Source of the DNA: Leeuwenhoekiella parthenopeia
GTDB lineage: Bacteria > Bacteroidota > Bacteroidia > Flavobacteriales > Flavobacteriaceae
DNA: 64,000 bases
Direction: 5' to 3'
NCBI RefSeq assembly: GCF_020782115.1
Contig: NZ_JAJGMW010000001.1
Location: 1 to 64,000, forward strand
A model generated the notes under the pieces. It worked only from the letters and a program-made list of their open reading frames with translations. It was not told the DNA's origin and searched no databases. This document shows positions 24,821-33,369 of the stretch, piece after piece (the stretch's first letter is position 1; each line of letters opens with the position of its first letter). The position numbers and the translations under genes were made by a program.

Positions 24821-25873
24821 ATGAAAATTTTGGTAATTCAGCAAAAGATGATAGGTGACGTTTTAACGTCATCTATCCTTTTTGAGGCTATTCGTAAAGT
24901 ACACCCAGATGCAGAATTACATTACCTTATCAAACCACATACGTTTGCTGTGGTTCAAAACAATCCCAATATTGACCAAATTATTTTTGATCAAACAGAC
25001 GCGAATGGAGATTCCATTTCCTTTTTAAAATTTGCTACTAGAATTCGAAATGAGAACTACGATTGGATGCTTGATGTATATTCTAAGTTAGGCAGCGCCT
25101 TGCTAAGCTTATTAAGTGGAGCTCCACGCAGAGTGGGTCTCAAAAAATCCTATACAAAAATTGCCTACAATTGCTTAATCAAGCCTTCTTCTACGAATTC
25201 ACATTCTATTCCAATGGCGTATTACAATAGATTAGAATTTTTGGAACCAATGGGCATAAATCCTGATTTCAGCTTAAAACCAAAAATTTATCTATCACCC
25301 CAGGAAAAAACGATAATCCAGTCTCAATTATTAAAAGAAGGAATTGACCTTTCTCAAGGAAGGTATATTATGGTTAACTGTTTGGGCAGTGGTCCTGCAA
25401 AGACTTACCCTTTATCGTACATGGCAAGCTTACTGGACAAAATCGTAAGCGAAAATGCCAATTTAAAATTGTTTCTCAATTACATTCCCAGTCAGGAAGA
25501 GGAGGTAAAAACGCTCAAATCCTATTGTCGCCCTGAGACTTTAGAACAGGTAATGGATTTCTATGCCAAGGACTTACGTAGTTTTATTACACTTACCTCA
25601 TTTTGTGAAGCAGTAATGGGTAATGAAGGTGGTGCCATAAATATTGGTAAAGCATTAAACCTAAAAACCTATGCAATTTTCAGTCCGTCGATTAAAACGA
25701 GTTCCTGGGCTCATCAATCGAGTAAACGAGATGGTTATACTCATCTATCTCGCTACGCACCAGAACTTTTTGAAGGAAAGAAAACCAAAGAAATTAAAGA
25801 AAATATCCGAACGCTTTATCTAGAGTTTAAACCCGAATTGTTTGAGGACGAGTTACTTCAGTTTTTAAATTGA
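24821..25873 (+). CDS. Glycosyltransferase family 9 (heptosyltransferase-like)
   Basis: 350 residues. GT-B fold with an N-terminal MKILVIQQKMIGDVLTSSILF, the usual GT9 start. VNCLGSGPAKTYPLSYM opens the nucleotide-binding half, and MGNEGGAINIGKALNLK is the conserved donor-binding segment. Members transfer ADP-heptose or similar sugars to lipopolysaccharide core. Base composition drops visibly from dapD to this gene. Its 3' end overlaps the convergent transferase gene by 16 bases. The exact donor sugar is not deducible. Confidence 0.88.
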   Translation: MKILVIQQKMIGDVLTSSILFEAIRKVHPDAELHYLIKPHTFAVVQNNPNIDQIIFDQTDANGDSISFLKFATRIRNENYDWMLDVYSKLGSALLSLLSGAPRRVGLKKSYTKIAYNCLIKPSSTNSHSIPMAYYNRLEFLEPMGINPDFSLKPKIYLSPQEKTIIQSQLLKEGIDLSQGRYIMVNCLGSGPAKTYPLSYMASLLDKIVSENANLKLFLNYIPSQEEEVKTLKSYCRPETLEQVMDFYAKDLRSFITLTSFCEAVMGNEGGAINIGKALNLKTYAIFSPSIKTSSWAHQSSKRDGYTHLSRYAPELFEGKKTKEIKENIRTLYLEFKPELFEDELLQFLN

Positions 25874-26676
25874 AGCCCAAAATATTGAGATAACGCATCC
25901 CACTGCTTCCGATTTCGGTCTTGATCTACATTTTCCGATTTTAAGGAAATCTTTTGAGTTCCAATAATAGGTATTGCTCCTTTCACCTTTGGTAAAGCCT
26001 GCCTTACAGACCGGCCTTCTTTCAAGGCTATCGCTTTAAACCATAAATCATCGGCTTTGGGAGCCAATTCTAAAAACAAGTCTTCATTCTGCACCTGCTC
26101 CGAAAAAACTTGGGGAGGATACAATACCCCTTCCGCACCAATAGGTAAAAATCGCTCGGGATTGCAAGCCGCATCAAGATTCCATTTTTTATAGGGCAAT
26201 GCATTTCCAACCTTATTTGTTTTAATGCAACGTATGCGGTGAGCTACAATCTGTTGTGGATTTTCTAAATGAGACTCATAAAGTGCATCCAGCCATTCCT
26301 GCCTGTAAATCACATCATCATCGCAGGTTACAACAGGCTTATCTGGAAAAGCTTCTAAACTATGAATCAGTTTTTTATGTGAGCAGTATAAATGCGTATC
26401 TCTGATCTCAAAAATACTGCCGGTGAGATTTTTCAAATTATCGGGAAGCTCCTTTCTATGTTCCTTGGCTATCCATAAAACAATTTTCTCGGGCTTTCTT
26501 TTCTGTCTCAAAACACTACGAATAACGATATCCAGCGTTTTAAAACGTGACGGTATTGCCGTTAAGGAAACTACCAATGGTAAACTATTGGCATCAGGCT
26601 CCTTCAATTTCTTTTTGGACAACGATTTTAAGTACAAACTAGAACCAATTGAAACTGGTAATTCTTTGATCTTCAT
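25858..26676 (-). CDS. Glycosyltransferase, GT2-like
   Basis: 272 residues, no membrane segment. The middle part SLTAIPSRFKTLDIVIRSVL, then KPEKIVLWIAKEHRKELP, and the D-D-D in PVVTCDDDVIY (about 125) look like a GT-A fold with a metal-binding DxD motif. The C-terminal EDLFLELAPKADDLWFK may hold the catalytic acidic residue. I see similarity to putative LPS or capsule glycosyltransferases rather than to classic GT2 proteins. It starts three bases after the next GT2 gene's stop, so the two are co-transcribed on the minus strand. Confidence 0.72.
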   Translation of the reverse strand: MKIKELPVSIGSSLYLKSLSKKKLKEPDANSLPLVVSLTAIPSRFKTLDIVIRSVLRQKRKPEKIVLWIAKEHRKELPDNLKNLTGSIFEIRDTHLYCSHKKLIHSLEAFPDKPVVTCDDDVIYRQEWLDALYESHLENPQQIVAHRIRCIKTNKVGNALPYKKWNLDAACNPERFLPIGAEGVLYPPQVFSEQVQNEDLFLELAPKADDLWFKAIALKEGRSVRQALPKVKGAIPIIGTQKISLKSENVDQDRNRKQWDALSQYFGLQFKN

Positions 26677-26679
26677 AGA

Positions 26680-27498
26680 CTATTGTTCAATACCATAAGG
26701 CGTGAAAGTAAGCTTCTCCTCTCGGGTCTTTTTCCGAATATTAGCGTTTTTGCTTAAAGATTCGGGTGTTTTATAACCCCTTGGGTGATCGAGATGAAGA
26801 CAAATGGCAGAATAACGTATTTGTTTTGACTTAATACCTGAGTTTATAAGGCGTTCTCCCAATTCCCGATCCTGACCGCCATATTGCATGCGTTCATCAA
26901 AACCGTTAACAGCAAGTATATCCTTTTTCCAGCCACTGCTGTTATGACCATTCCAGGTTGCTTTAGTAGGAGTCAAATAGTTCAATAAACTCGAAAAAGA
27001 ACCACTAGCCTTAAACTTGATATTTTTGAATTGGGATTTTAACCCCTGGGATTTTAACCATTTAATATCAAAACACCATTGTTGTTCAATATCTTTTTGT
27101 GTGATTGCCTTTGAAATAGACAGAGGTAGTTTTGAGTAGCCGCCACTCAAGAAATAGCCTTCTTCTCTATAAGCTAAATGTGTACTGATAAAATCGCTCT
27201 TCGGAATGCAATCGCCGTCGCTCATCAAGATATAATCTGACTCGCAGGCGAGGATAGCCTTATTGAGTATTCTGGACTTTTGAAAACCGTCATCTTCTTG
27301 CCAGATGTGTTGAATAGGAGCCGGAAACCAATTTTGAAATGCCTGAAGTGTGTCACGTGTTTCTGAATTTGAACCATCGTCTGCAACAACAATCTCAAAA
27401 TCAAGGAAATCTTGAACAGCATAACCCCAAAGGGTTTTTTTTAACCATTCAACAGAATTGTAGGTACTTATAATTACAGAAATTGCAGGCATATTCAA
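26680..27498 (-). CDS. Glycosyltransferase family 2 with galactosyltransferase-type C-terminal domain
   Basis: 272 residues. GT2 motifs: ISVIISTYNSVEWL at the start, FEIVVADDGSNSETR, and DYILMSDGDCIPKSDF with the DxD near 93-95. The C-terminal half carries a Glyco_transf_7C-like region, GFDERMQYGGQDRELGERL, with its conserved acidic cluster. It likely adds a hexose to the LPS core or O-chain. It is the first gene of a two-gene minus-strand unit. The promoter gap to the divergent GT2 gene is only 62 bases. Confidence 0.88.
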   Translation of the reverse strand: MNMPAISVIISTYNSVEWLKKTLWGYAVQDFLDFEIVVADDGSNSETRDTLQAFQNWFPAPIQHIWQEDDGFQKSRILNKAILACESDYILMSDGDCIPKSDFISTHLAYREEGYFLSGGYSKLPLSISKAITQKDIEQQWCFDIKWLKSQGLKSQFKNIKFKASGSFSSLLNYLTPTKATWNGHNSSGWKKDILAVNGFDERMQYGGQDRELGERLINSGIKSKQIRYSAICLHLDHPRGYKTPESLSKNANIRKKTREEKLTFTPYGIEQ

Positions 27499-27507
27499 CT
27501 ATAAAAG

Positions 27508-27515
27508 CAAAGTTA
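27508..27515 (-). promoter_or_regulatory. Candidate -7 box for the GT2 gene at 26680-27498
   Basis: On the minus strand TAACTTTG fits TAnnTTTG, 9 bases before the ATG, implying a very short leader. No TTG at standard -33 spacing was found. Confidence 0.4.
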
Positions 27516-27538
27516 CACTTAATTAATCAAAAAGTTTA

Positions 27539-27546
27539 TAGATTTG
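27539..27546 (+). promoter_or_regulatory. Candidate -7 box for the GT2 gene at 27561-28310
   Basis: TAGATTTG fits TAnnTTTG and lies 14 bases before the ATG at 27561. It overlaps the upstream part of the opposite promoter, so the two divergent genes may compete for RNA polymerase. It also argues against the longer start at 27483. Confidence 0.4.
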
Positions 27547-27560
27547 GTTTCTTACAATAT

Positions 27561-28310
27561 ATGGAAAAACTTACAGCCATAATCCCGGTTTTTAATGAGC
27601 AAGATACTATTGAGAGGGCTATTGTAAGTGTATTATTTGCAGATGAAATCTTAATTGTAGACTCCTTTAGTACAGATCTTACGTTATCAATTGCAGAGAA
27701 ATACGATGTCAAAATCATTCAGCGGGATTATGAGTATTCTGCTTCCCAGAAGAACTGGGCTATTCCCCAAGCTTCAAATAACTGGATCTTAATCCTGGAT
27801 GCAGATGAAGTTATAGGTTCTTCTTTAAGAGAAGAAATTCAATCTATTTTGAATAAAAAGTCGACTAAGACTGGTTATTGGATTTACCGCAACAATCATT
27901 TTATGAACCAGGCTATCAAATACTCTGGTTGGCAAAATGATAAGGTTGTACGTCTTTTTCAGCGCGATTTATGCAGGTATGAGGACAAAAGGGTTCATGC
28001 AGAAATAATTACTTCGGGGGATTTAGGTTTCCTTAACTCAAAGATTGATCATTTTACCTATAAGTCCTTAAGGCAATATGTAGAGAAACTCAATCGATAT
28101 GCTGCCTTACAAGCTATAGATTACGATAAGATTACCGATAAAATCACAGCCTATCACTTGCTTTTAAAACCATTATGGCGCTTTTTAAAACATTTTATAA
28201 TTCAAAAAGGCTATAAAGATGGAGTCGCCGGAACGGTGATTTGTTTTCTGCAGGCATATGCTGTGGTCATGCGGTATGCTAATCTCTATCTCTTGAGAAA
28301 AAAAAACTAG
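27561..28310 (+). CDS. Glycosyltransferase family 2 (WaaE/KdtX-like)
   Basis: 249 residues from the ATG at 27561. LTAIIPVFNEQDTIERAI, ILIVDSFSTDLTL and NWILILDADEVIGSSL are the GT2 signature blocks, with DAD as the metal-binding motif. KRVHAEI and the C-terminal basic, hydrophobic helix (about 205-245) are like WaaE/KdtX LPS core beta-1,4-glucosyltransferases, which act at the cytoplasmic face of the inner membrane. The frame is open back to 27483, but that would overlap the divergent gene and precede the family's usual start. Its stop overlaps the convergent kinase gene by four bases. Confidence 0.88.
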   Translation: MEKLTAIIPVFNEQDTIERAIVSVLFADEILIVDSFSTDLTLSIAEKYDVKIIQRDYEYSASQKNWAIPQASNNWILILDADEVIGSSLREEIQSILNKKSTKTGYWIYRNNHFMNQAIKYSGWQNDKVVRLFQRDLCRYEDKRVHAEIITSGDLGFLNSKIDHFTYKSLRQYVEKLNRYAALQAIDYDKITDKITAYHLLLKPLWRFLKHFIIQKGYKDGVAGTVICFLQAYAVVMRYANLYLLRKKN

Positions 28311-29062
28311 TTTTTCCAGAATTTTAGTTTCTTCTTCAAAGCTCTTTTTTTTCTAAAGCGTTCCTGAAAATCCTGGGTTTTCTGCCACATAGTTTCATTG
28401 GTTTTAATGGGATCGTAATTCCCAAGGCGAGCGTATTCCTTCGCCATAATGTGAACCATATCACGATGCGGCGTTAGACGGCTAAAATTTTTCATACGCG
28501 TTTCAAAATCCATTGCTTTAAATTCCATTCTATTTAAATCAACTAGGTAGAACTCATAATTCGCACCATTTTTTACAATCAGGGTATTACCTGGAGAATG
28601 GTCTAAAAAATGAATTCCTTTTTCGTGCATTTCAAACGTAAATCGTGTGAAAGCTTTCAAAATTTCTTCCCATTCTGGATAATTCGGGTCTTGAACTAAT
28701 GTCCTGTAAGTGATATCTGCCTCTAAATGATTCGACACATAATAACTTTTTCCAAAAAATACTCCTTCCTGAATTGCATAAGCAACAGGATGTGGAGTAC
28801 CAATCCCTCTGTTTAATAATTCCTGAGCAAAATCAAATGAACGCTGGGCTTTTGATCTTCTTAAATATTTATAAGCAACCCGGTTGATTAAATTAGGCAA
28901 ACCAAATGCTTTGATGGCAACAGGCTTACCTTCAAGTTCAAAAATCTTGATTTGATTGCGCGATCCATCTGAAAGCATTTTGCCCTTTTTATCAAAATGA
29001 AGAATCAAGTCTTTTATTTTTAAAAGGCTATTTTTGGCGGAAGTATGAGTAATAATTTTCAT
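28307..29062 (-). CDS. Lipopolysaccharide kinase-like protein (WaaP/KdkA type)
   Basis: 251 residues with a eukaryotic-kinase-like core. VAIKAF carries the ATP-binding lysine K51; HFLDHSPGN at 151-159 supplies the catalytic-loop D154; VDLNRME has D175 in the DFG position. This pattern is that of the Kdo/WaaP LPS kinase family, which phosphorylates heptose or Kdo in the LPS core. The C-terminal 30 residues are strongly basic (RKKRALKKKLKFWKN) and probably bind the membrane. Its context among LPS glycosyltransferases supports the call. Confidence 0.82.
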   Translation of the reverse strand: MKIITHTSAKNSLLKIKDLILHFDKKGKMLSDGSRNQIKIFELEGKPVAIKAFGLPNLINRVAYKYLRRSKAQRSFDFAQELLNRGIGTPHPVAYAIQEGVFFGKSYYVSNHLEADITYRTLVQDPNYPEWEEILKAFTRFTFEMHEKGIHFLDHSPGNTLIVKNGANYEFYLVDLNRMEFKAMDFETRMKNFSRLTPHRDMVHIMAKEYARLGNYDPIKTNETMWQKTQDFQERFRKKRALKKKLKFWKN

Positions 29063-29078
29063 GCTTTAAAGTAGGTGG

Positions 29079-29112
29079 CAAAATTAAGTTTTAAATATTC
29101 TTAAACTACCAA
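29079..29112 (-). promoter_or_regulatory. Promoter of the LPS kinase-like gene
   Basis: On the minus strand TAATTTTG (29086-29079) lies 23 bases after TTG (29112-29110), the long end of the allowed spacing. The box is 17 bases before the start codon. Confidence 0.45.
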
Positions 29113-29138
29113 ATGAAATAGTTATGTAAAAACACATC

Positions 29139-30095
29139 GTGTTTATTATGAAAGTACTTCTGGTTTCTAGTTACATTTTCGGATACATTGAGCATCTCAA
29201 ACCTGCTTTTACTGCACAGAACATAGATGCGGAGTTTCTTTACTTAGGTAAGCCTCCTTTGGATTTTAAATACAAAAGTAAAGCGCATCACTTATGGGCA
29301 TTTTTAAAGAAAGCTGTAGGTATAAACACCAAGATGCAATTTCGGCACAAGGCCATTTATGATTTTGTAAGAGGCAAGAAATACGACCAGATTCTGGTAA
29401 TACATCCCCAATACCTCCCCCACAAAACTCATATTTTACTCCGTTCTATAACGAACCGCTATGTGACATTCCTTTTCGACAGTATGGCAAAAATGCCTCG
29501 TCAAAAACCTGTATTGAAGCATTTTGACACGGTTTTCTCTTATGAAAAAAGAGATTGTAAGCAATACGGATTTGAATTTATAACCAATTTCATTCCGGTT
29601 TCTTCATCAAACAATTATTCACCTTTAGACACTACGTTAGATTTCTTCAATATTTGTTCTTTAGATTCCCGTTTTAAAAATCTGGAAGCAATTGCTAAGG
29701 CTTTGGAGGAAAAAAATCTGAATTATGAATTTTTGGTTTTTTCAAAAAAATCAAAAAACTCTTCTTACATTAAATTTATTTCTAAAAAACTTGAGGGTGC
29801 ATCTGTACGTCAAAAATTAAGTCAAACACGTGGACTGGTTGATATACAAAGAGCTGACCAGCAGGGTTTAAGTTTCCGGGTTTTTGAAAGTTTAGGTTAT
29901 CGTAAAAAGTTAATTACAACCAATGCAGATGTTGTGAATTATGATTTTTACAATGAAAACAATATTCTGATTGTCGATCCAAAAAACGTCGAAATACCCA
30001 TTCATTTTATTGAGAGCGACTACGTAGATATACCATCAGCTGTACTCCAAAAATATGAGACTTCCGGATGGATAAGTAAAATTTTTAATCCTTAG
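29139..30095 (+). CDS. Putative GT-B-type glycosyltransferase / LPS biosynthesis protein
   Basis: 318 residues (315 from the ATG at 29148). MKVLLVSSYIFGYIEHLKPA at the start looks like the first strand of a GT-B fold. The C-terminal QGLSFRVFESLGYRKKLITT is like the donor-binding segment of GT-B enzymes that read a nucleotide sugar. The centre (LDFFNICSLDSRFKNLEAI) resembles the start of the second Rossmann domain. No family can be named with confidence. The stop at 30095 is two bases from the convergent GT2 stop. Confidence 0.65.
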   Translation: MFIMKVLLVSSYIFGYIEHLKPAFTAQNIDAEFLYLGKPPLDFKYKSKAHHLWAFLKKAVGINTKMQFRHKAIYDFVRGKKYDQILVIHPQYLPHKTHILLRSITNRYVTFLFDSMAKMPRQKPVLKHFDTVFSYEKRDCKQYGFEFITNFIPVSSSNNYSPLDTTLDFFNICSLDSRFKNLEAIAKALEEKNLNYEFLVFSKKSKNSSYIKFISKKLEGASVRQKLSQTRGLVDIQRADQQGLSFRVFESLGYRKKLITTNADVVNYDFYNENNILIVDPKNVEIPIHFIESDYVDIPSAVLQKYETSGWISKIFNP

Positions 30096-30097
30096 AG

Positions 30098-30874
30098 TTA
30101 TTCAATTCCTTTTCTAGGCAGCGTTGATTTATTCTTAAGGACTAGCTCAAAATGAGAATTATTAAATTCTAATGATTTTCGTGAATTTTCAGGATGCCAA
30201 ATATGAAAAATTATTCCCGCATAGCGGATACGTTTCCCCTTTACTCCGCTATGAAGCAATCGAGCCGCAAAATCTGAATCTTCTCTGCCCCAACCTTCAT
30301 AACTTTCATCATATCCTTGTATGTCCAGTGCATTTTTCTTCCAGTATGATATATTACAGCCCCTAATTTTAGAAGATAAGTTTGATGACGCTTTGTAATA
30401 CTTACTTAAAAACGGTAGATGCAGAGCGCGGCTTCTTTTCTTTATTCCGGTTGACCAAGAATGAAATGTTATCCTTTTAGTTTTAAGTAAATGCGGAAGA
30501 AAGCTCTGCCTGATATTAACCCTGCTTCCAAATAAAAATACATTCTCTACCGCATTTTCTTTATGATCTTTGATGAAATCGCTATGTAAAATACAATCCC
30601 CATCAATTTGTATTACATAATCGCCAGTACTAGCTAGAAGGGCTCGGTTTAAGATTTTAGACTTTCTGAAACCTTTATCTTCGTGCCACAAGTGCTGAAC
30701 GTTATTTGGAAAATCCTGTTTAAATTTTTCAATTACAATGCTGGTTGCTGTCTCAGAACCATCATCTGCAATAAGAACCTCATCGGGTAAATGAGACTGC
30801 TTTAACACACTTAGTAAAACGAGTTCTAATGCTTCAGGCCAATTATATGTCGTTAATAATAATGAAATCGTCAT
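30098..30874 (-). CDS. Glycosyltransferase family 2 with galactosyltransferase-type C-terminal domain
   Basis: 258 residues, a close relative in layout of the GT2 at 26680-27498. ISLLLTTYNWPEALELVLLS, EVLIADDGSETATS and DYVIQIDGDCILHSDF mark the GT2 domain, and GYDESYEGWGREDSDFAARL the C-terminal Glyco_transf_7C-like part. The two proteins also share a HxW-EDxGFxKSxILN segment, so they are probably paralogues acting on related acceptors. This gene closes the LPS locus on the right. Confidence 0.88.
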   Translation of the reverse strand: MTISLLLTTYNWPEALELVLLSVLKQSHLPDEVLIADDGSETATSIVIEKFKQDFPNNVQHLWHEDKGFRKSKILNRALLASTGDYVIQIDGDCILHSDFIKDHKENAVENVFLFGSRVNIRQSFLPHLLKTKRITFHSWSTGIKKRSRALHLPFLSKYYKASSNLSSKIRGCNISYWKKNALDIQGYDESYEGWGREDSDFAARLLHSGVKGKRIRYAGIIFHIWHPENSRKSLEFNNSHFELVLKNKSTLPRKGIE

Positions 30875-31303
30875 TCTATTGTAAGATTTTTAAACCAAAA
30901 ACCTGCGGTAACCTTCCCAATCTCCTGTACTTATTAATAAATACTTCCTACAGTAAGTCGTAGGGGTTTGTCAGATTTTTTTAAGTGTTACAGGATTTTC
31001 CATATCAACAATCAAAATATTATCCTCATCATCACGGTTTTTAACACTTTTTTGATTTCTGTAGTTCTGTATCGATCTTTGAGATTAACACGAGTAATGG
31101 TTTTCAGAAAAAATTATAAATGCTTTTTATAAAAGTGGGATATTCAAAGCGCAGATTCATTTAATTGATTTATGTGTGAACCAGACGTATCTTCTCTAAG
31201 CTTATCTACTAAAGCATCGATATACCCAAAAGTACAGGAAGCAAGAACTGTTATCTTCAAAAGGATGTATTTTTGTCTATGCAATGTAAAGAAAAATTGA
31301 GCT
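30875..31303. other. 429-base AT-rich spacer
   Basis: No gene, tRNA or repeat recognised. It separates the AT-rich LPS locus from core genes. The only supported element is the promoter box at 31268-31275. The rest is AT-rich with stop codons in all frames. Confidence 0.6.
31268..31275 (+). promoter_or_regulatory. -7 box of the tsaC-cca unit
   Basis: TATTTTTG fits TAnnTTTG and lies 28 bases before the ATG at 31304. A weak CTG at 31248-31250 is near the -33 position. Confidence 0.5.
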
Positions 31304-31891
31304 ATGCCTAAAAAAAAATACGATCAGCGCATTCTTGACGAAGTCAATGAATCACTCACGGTTCTTAAACGGGGCGGACTCCTGCTCTATCCTACCGATA
31401 CCGTCTGGGGAATAGGTTGTGACGCCACCAATGCCGAGGCTGTAGATAAGGTTTACGAGCTTAAAAAGCGTCCGGAAAGCAAAGCTTTAATCTGTCTGGT
31501 TAGCGATCTCAAAATGCTCAGACAATATGTAGAAGATATCCCGGAGGTGGCCTATAACATTTTAAAATACGCAGACCAGCCCACCACAATTGTTTATGAC
31601 AATCCCATTCGCATAGCAGAGAATTTGGTTGCCGAAGACAATACCCTGGGAATTCGTATCGTGCAGGATGAGTTTTGCCAGGCCTTGATTCGTAAACTGG
31701 GTAAACCGCTAGTTTCTACCTCTGCAAACATAAGCGGTGAACCCACCCCAATGCGCTATCCTGAAATAAGCCCCGCGGTTTTGGAAGGAGTGGACTATGT
31801 CGTAAATTTGCAGCGCAAACACAAATCGACCAAATCTTCGACCGTAATACGCCTAAGCAGCGATGGTCAGGTGAAGATTTTACGCAAATAG
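31304..31891 (+). CDS. L-threonylcarbamoyladenylate synthase (Sua5/YciO/TsaC family)
   Basis: 195 residues, the single-domain TsaC length. GGLLLYPTDTVWGIGCDATN binds ATP and threonine; KKRPESKALICLV and the C-terminal SANISGEP are family signatures. It makes threonylcarbamoyl-AMP from threonine, bicarbonate and ATP for the t6A modification at position 37 of ANN-decoding tRNAs. It is six bases before cca, giving a tRNA-maturation pair. Confidence 0.92.
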   Translation: MPKKKYDQRILDEVNESLTVLKRGGLLLYPTDTVWGIGCDATNAEAVDKVYELKKRPESKALICLVSDLKMLRQYVEDIPEVAYNILKYADQPTTIVYDNPIRIAENLVAEDNTLGIRIVQDEFCQALIRKLGKPLVSTSANISGEPTPMRYPEISPAVLEGVDYVVNLQRKHKSTKSSTVIRLSSDGQVKILRK

Positions 31892-31897
31892 AAGTAC

Positions 31898-33325
31898 ATG
31901 GCCCTTTTAAAATTTCCGGAAGCTCTAGAGTTAAACATCTTTGAGGTAATTGCTCAGGCTTCGGAAGAGCTCAATCTGGAATCCTACGTTATTGGTGGTT
32001 ACGTTCGCGATTTTCTGTTGAAACGCGGCGATGCCAAAGACATAGATATTGTCGCGGTAGGAAGCGGAATTGAGCTGGCTCAAAAAGTGGCTTCCCTGCT
32101 TCCGCATAAACCCAAAGTACAGGTATTTAAGACCTACGGAACCGCAATGTTGCGTAATGGGGATACCGAAATTGAATTTGTTGGTGCCCGTAAAGAATCC
32201 TATTCTGAGGACAGCCGCAATCCTACCGTAGAAAACGGAAGCCTTGAAGACGATCAAAACCGAAGAGACTTTACCATTAACGCTTTGGCACTAAGCTTAA
32301 ATAAAGAAAGCTTCGGCAACCTGCTTGACCCATTTAATGGGATTATTGATTTAGAGCGTGAAATCATCAGGACACCTTTAGACCCTGATATTACTTACAG
32401 CGACGATCCTTTGCGTATGATGCGCGCCATTCGTTTTGCTTCTCAGCTTAACTTTACTATCGAGCGCAAGTCGCTTGAGGCCATAAGTGCAAACAACCAA
32501 CGTATCGAAATCATCACCAATGAGCGCATTGTTGATGAATTACATAAAATTATGCTTAGCGATAAGCCTTCAACGGGCTTTTTGTTGCTAGAAAAAACCG
32601 GTTTGCTTCGGTACATCCTACCCGAACTCACGGCTTTAAAAGGTATTGAAGAAAAGGAAGGTCAAAAGCATAAAGACAACTTTTACCACACGCTTGAAGT
32701 CGTTGACAATATTTCTGAAAACACAGAGGATCTCTGGCTGCGTTGGGCCGCCTTGCTGCACGACATCGGTAAAGCCCCAACCAAGCGTTTTGATAAAAAA
32801 GTGGGCTGGACGTTTCACGGACACGAATTTGTAGGTTCAAAAATGGTCTTTAAACTGTTTAAGAGACTGAAAATGCCCCTGAACGAAAAAATGAAATTCG
32901 TTCAGAAGATGGTTTTGATGAGCTCGCGACCCATCGTAATTGCTGAAGATTTTGTGACCGATAGCGCGGTGCGACGTCTTATCTTTGATGCAGGAGAGTA
33001 TCTGGAAGATTTAATGACGCTTTGCGAAGCAGACATCACCACAAAAAACCCAAAACGGTATAAGCGATACCATAATAATTTTAAAACCGTTCGTAATAAA
33101 ATTGAAGAAGTTGAAGAGCGTGATCACGTGCGTAATTTTCAGCCGCCGGTAAGTGGTGAGGAAATTATGGAAACTTTTAATCTGAAGCCCTCCCGCGAAA
33201 TTGGTATTATCAAAGAAGCGATTAAGGAAGCTATTTTAGAAGGAGAAATACCCAATGAATACGATGCAGCATACGCCTTTATGCTTGAAAAGGGTGCGGA
33301 GCTTGGTCTTATGGTTAATGGTTAG
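31898..33325 (+). CDS. cca: CCA tRNA nucleotidyltransferase with HD domain
   Basis: 475 residues. The class II nucleotidyltransferase head has [11 protein letters not shown] with G33-G34 and the metal-binding D48 and D50; ENRR-type motif [14 protein letters not shown] follows near 118-131, then the head-neck [15 protein letters not shown]. An HD phosphohydrolase domain (about 255-400) carries H288-D289 in [10 protein letters not shown]. The protein adds or repairs the 3'-CCA end of tRNA; the HD part may remove terminal phosphates. It might alternatively be a poly(A) polymerase-like enzyme, but no other cca is in the window. Confidence 0.9.
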   Translation: MALLKFPEALELNIFEVIAQASEELNLESYVIGGYVRDFLLKRGDAKDIDIVAVGSGIELAQKVASLLPHKPKVQVFKTYGTAMLRNGDTEIEFVGARKESYSEDSRNPTVENGSLEDDQNRRDFTINALALSLNKESFGNLLDPFNGIIDLEREIIRTPLDPDITYSDDPLRMMRAIRFASQLNFTIERKSLEAISANNQRIEIITNERIVDELHKIMLSDKPSTGFLLLEKTGLLRYILPELTALKGIEEKEGQKHKDNFYHTLEVVDNISENTEDLWLRWAALLHDIGKAPTKRFDKKVGWTFHGHEFVGSKMVFKLFKRLKMPLNEKMKFVQKMVLMSSRPIVIAEDFVTDSAVRRLIFDAGEYLEDLMTLCEADITTKNPKRYKRYHNNFKTVRNKIEEVEERDHVRNFQPPVSGEEIMETFNLKPSREIGIIKEAIKEAILEGEIPNEYDAAYAFMLEKGAELGLMVNG

Positions 33326-33369
33326 AAAATAACCAATAAAAAATAACAATAGTAATAACAATAAATCCA

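Noticed and set aside
27483-27560. Longer start for the WaaE-like transferase
   Set aside because: It would overlap the divergent gene, cover a good -7 box and add residues outside the family's usual N-terminus.
30875-31303. Possible RNA gene in the 429-base spacer
   Set aside because: No tRNA-like arm, riboswitch pattern or strong hairpin could be found by eye; only a promoter box near its end is supported.
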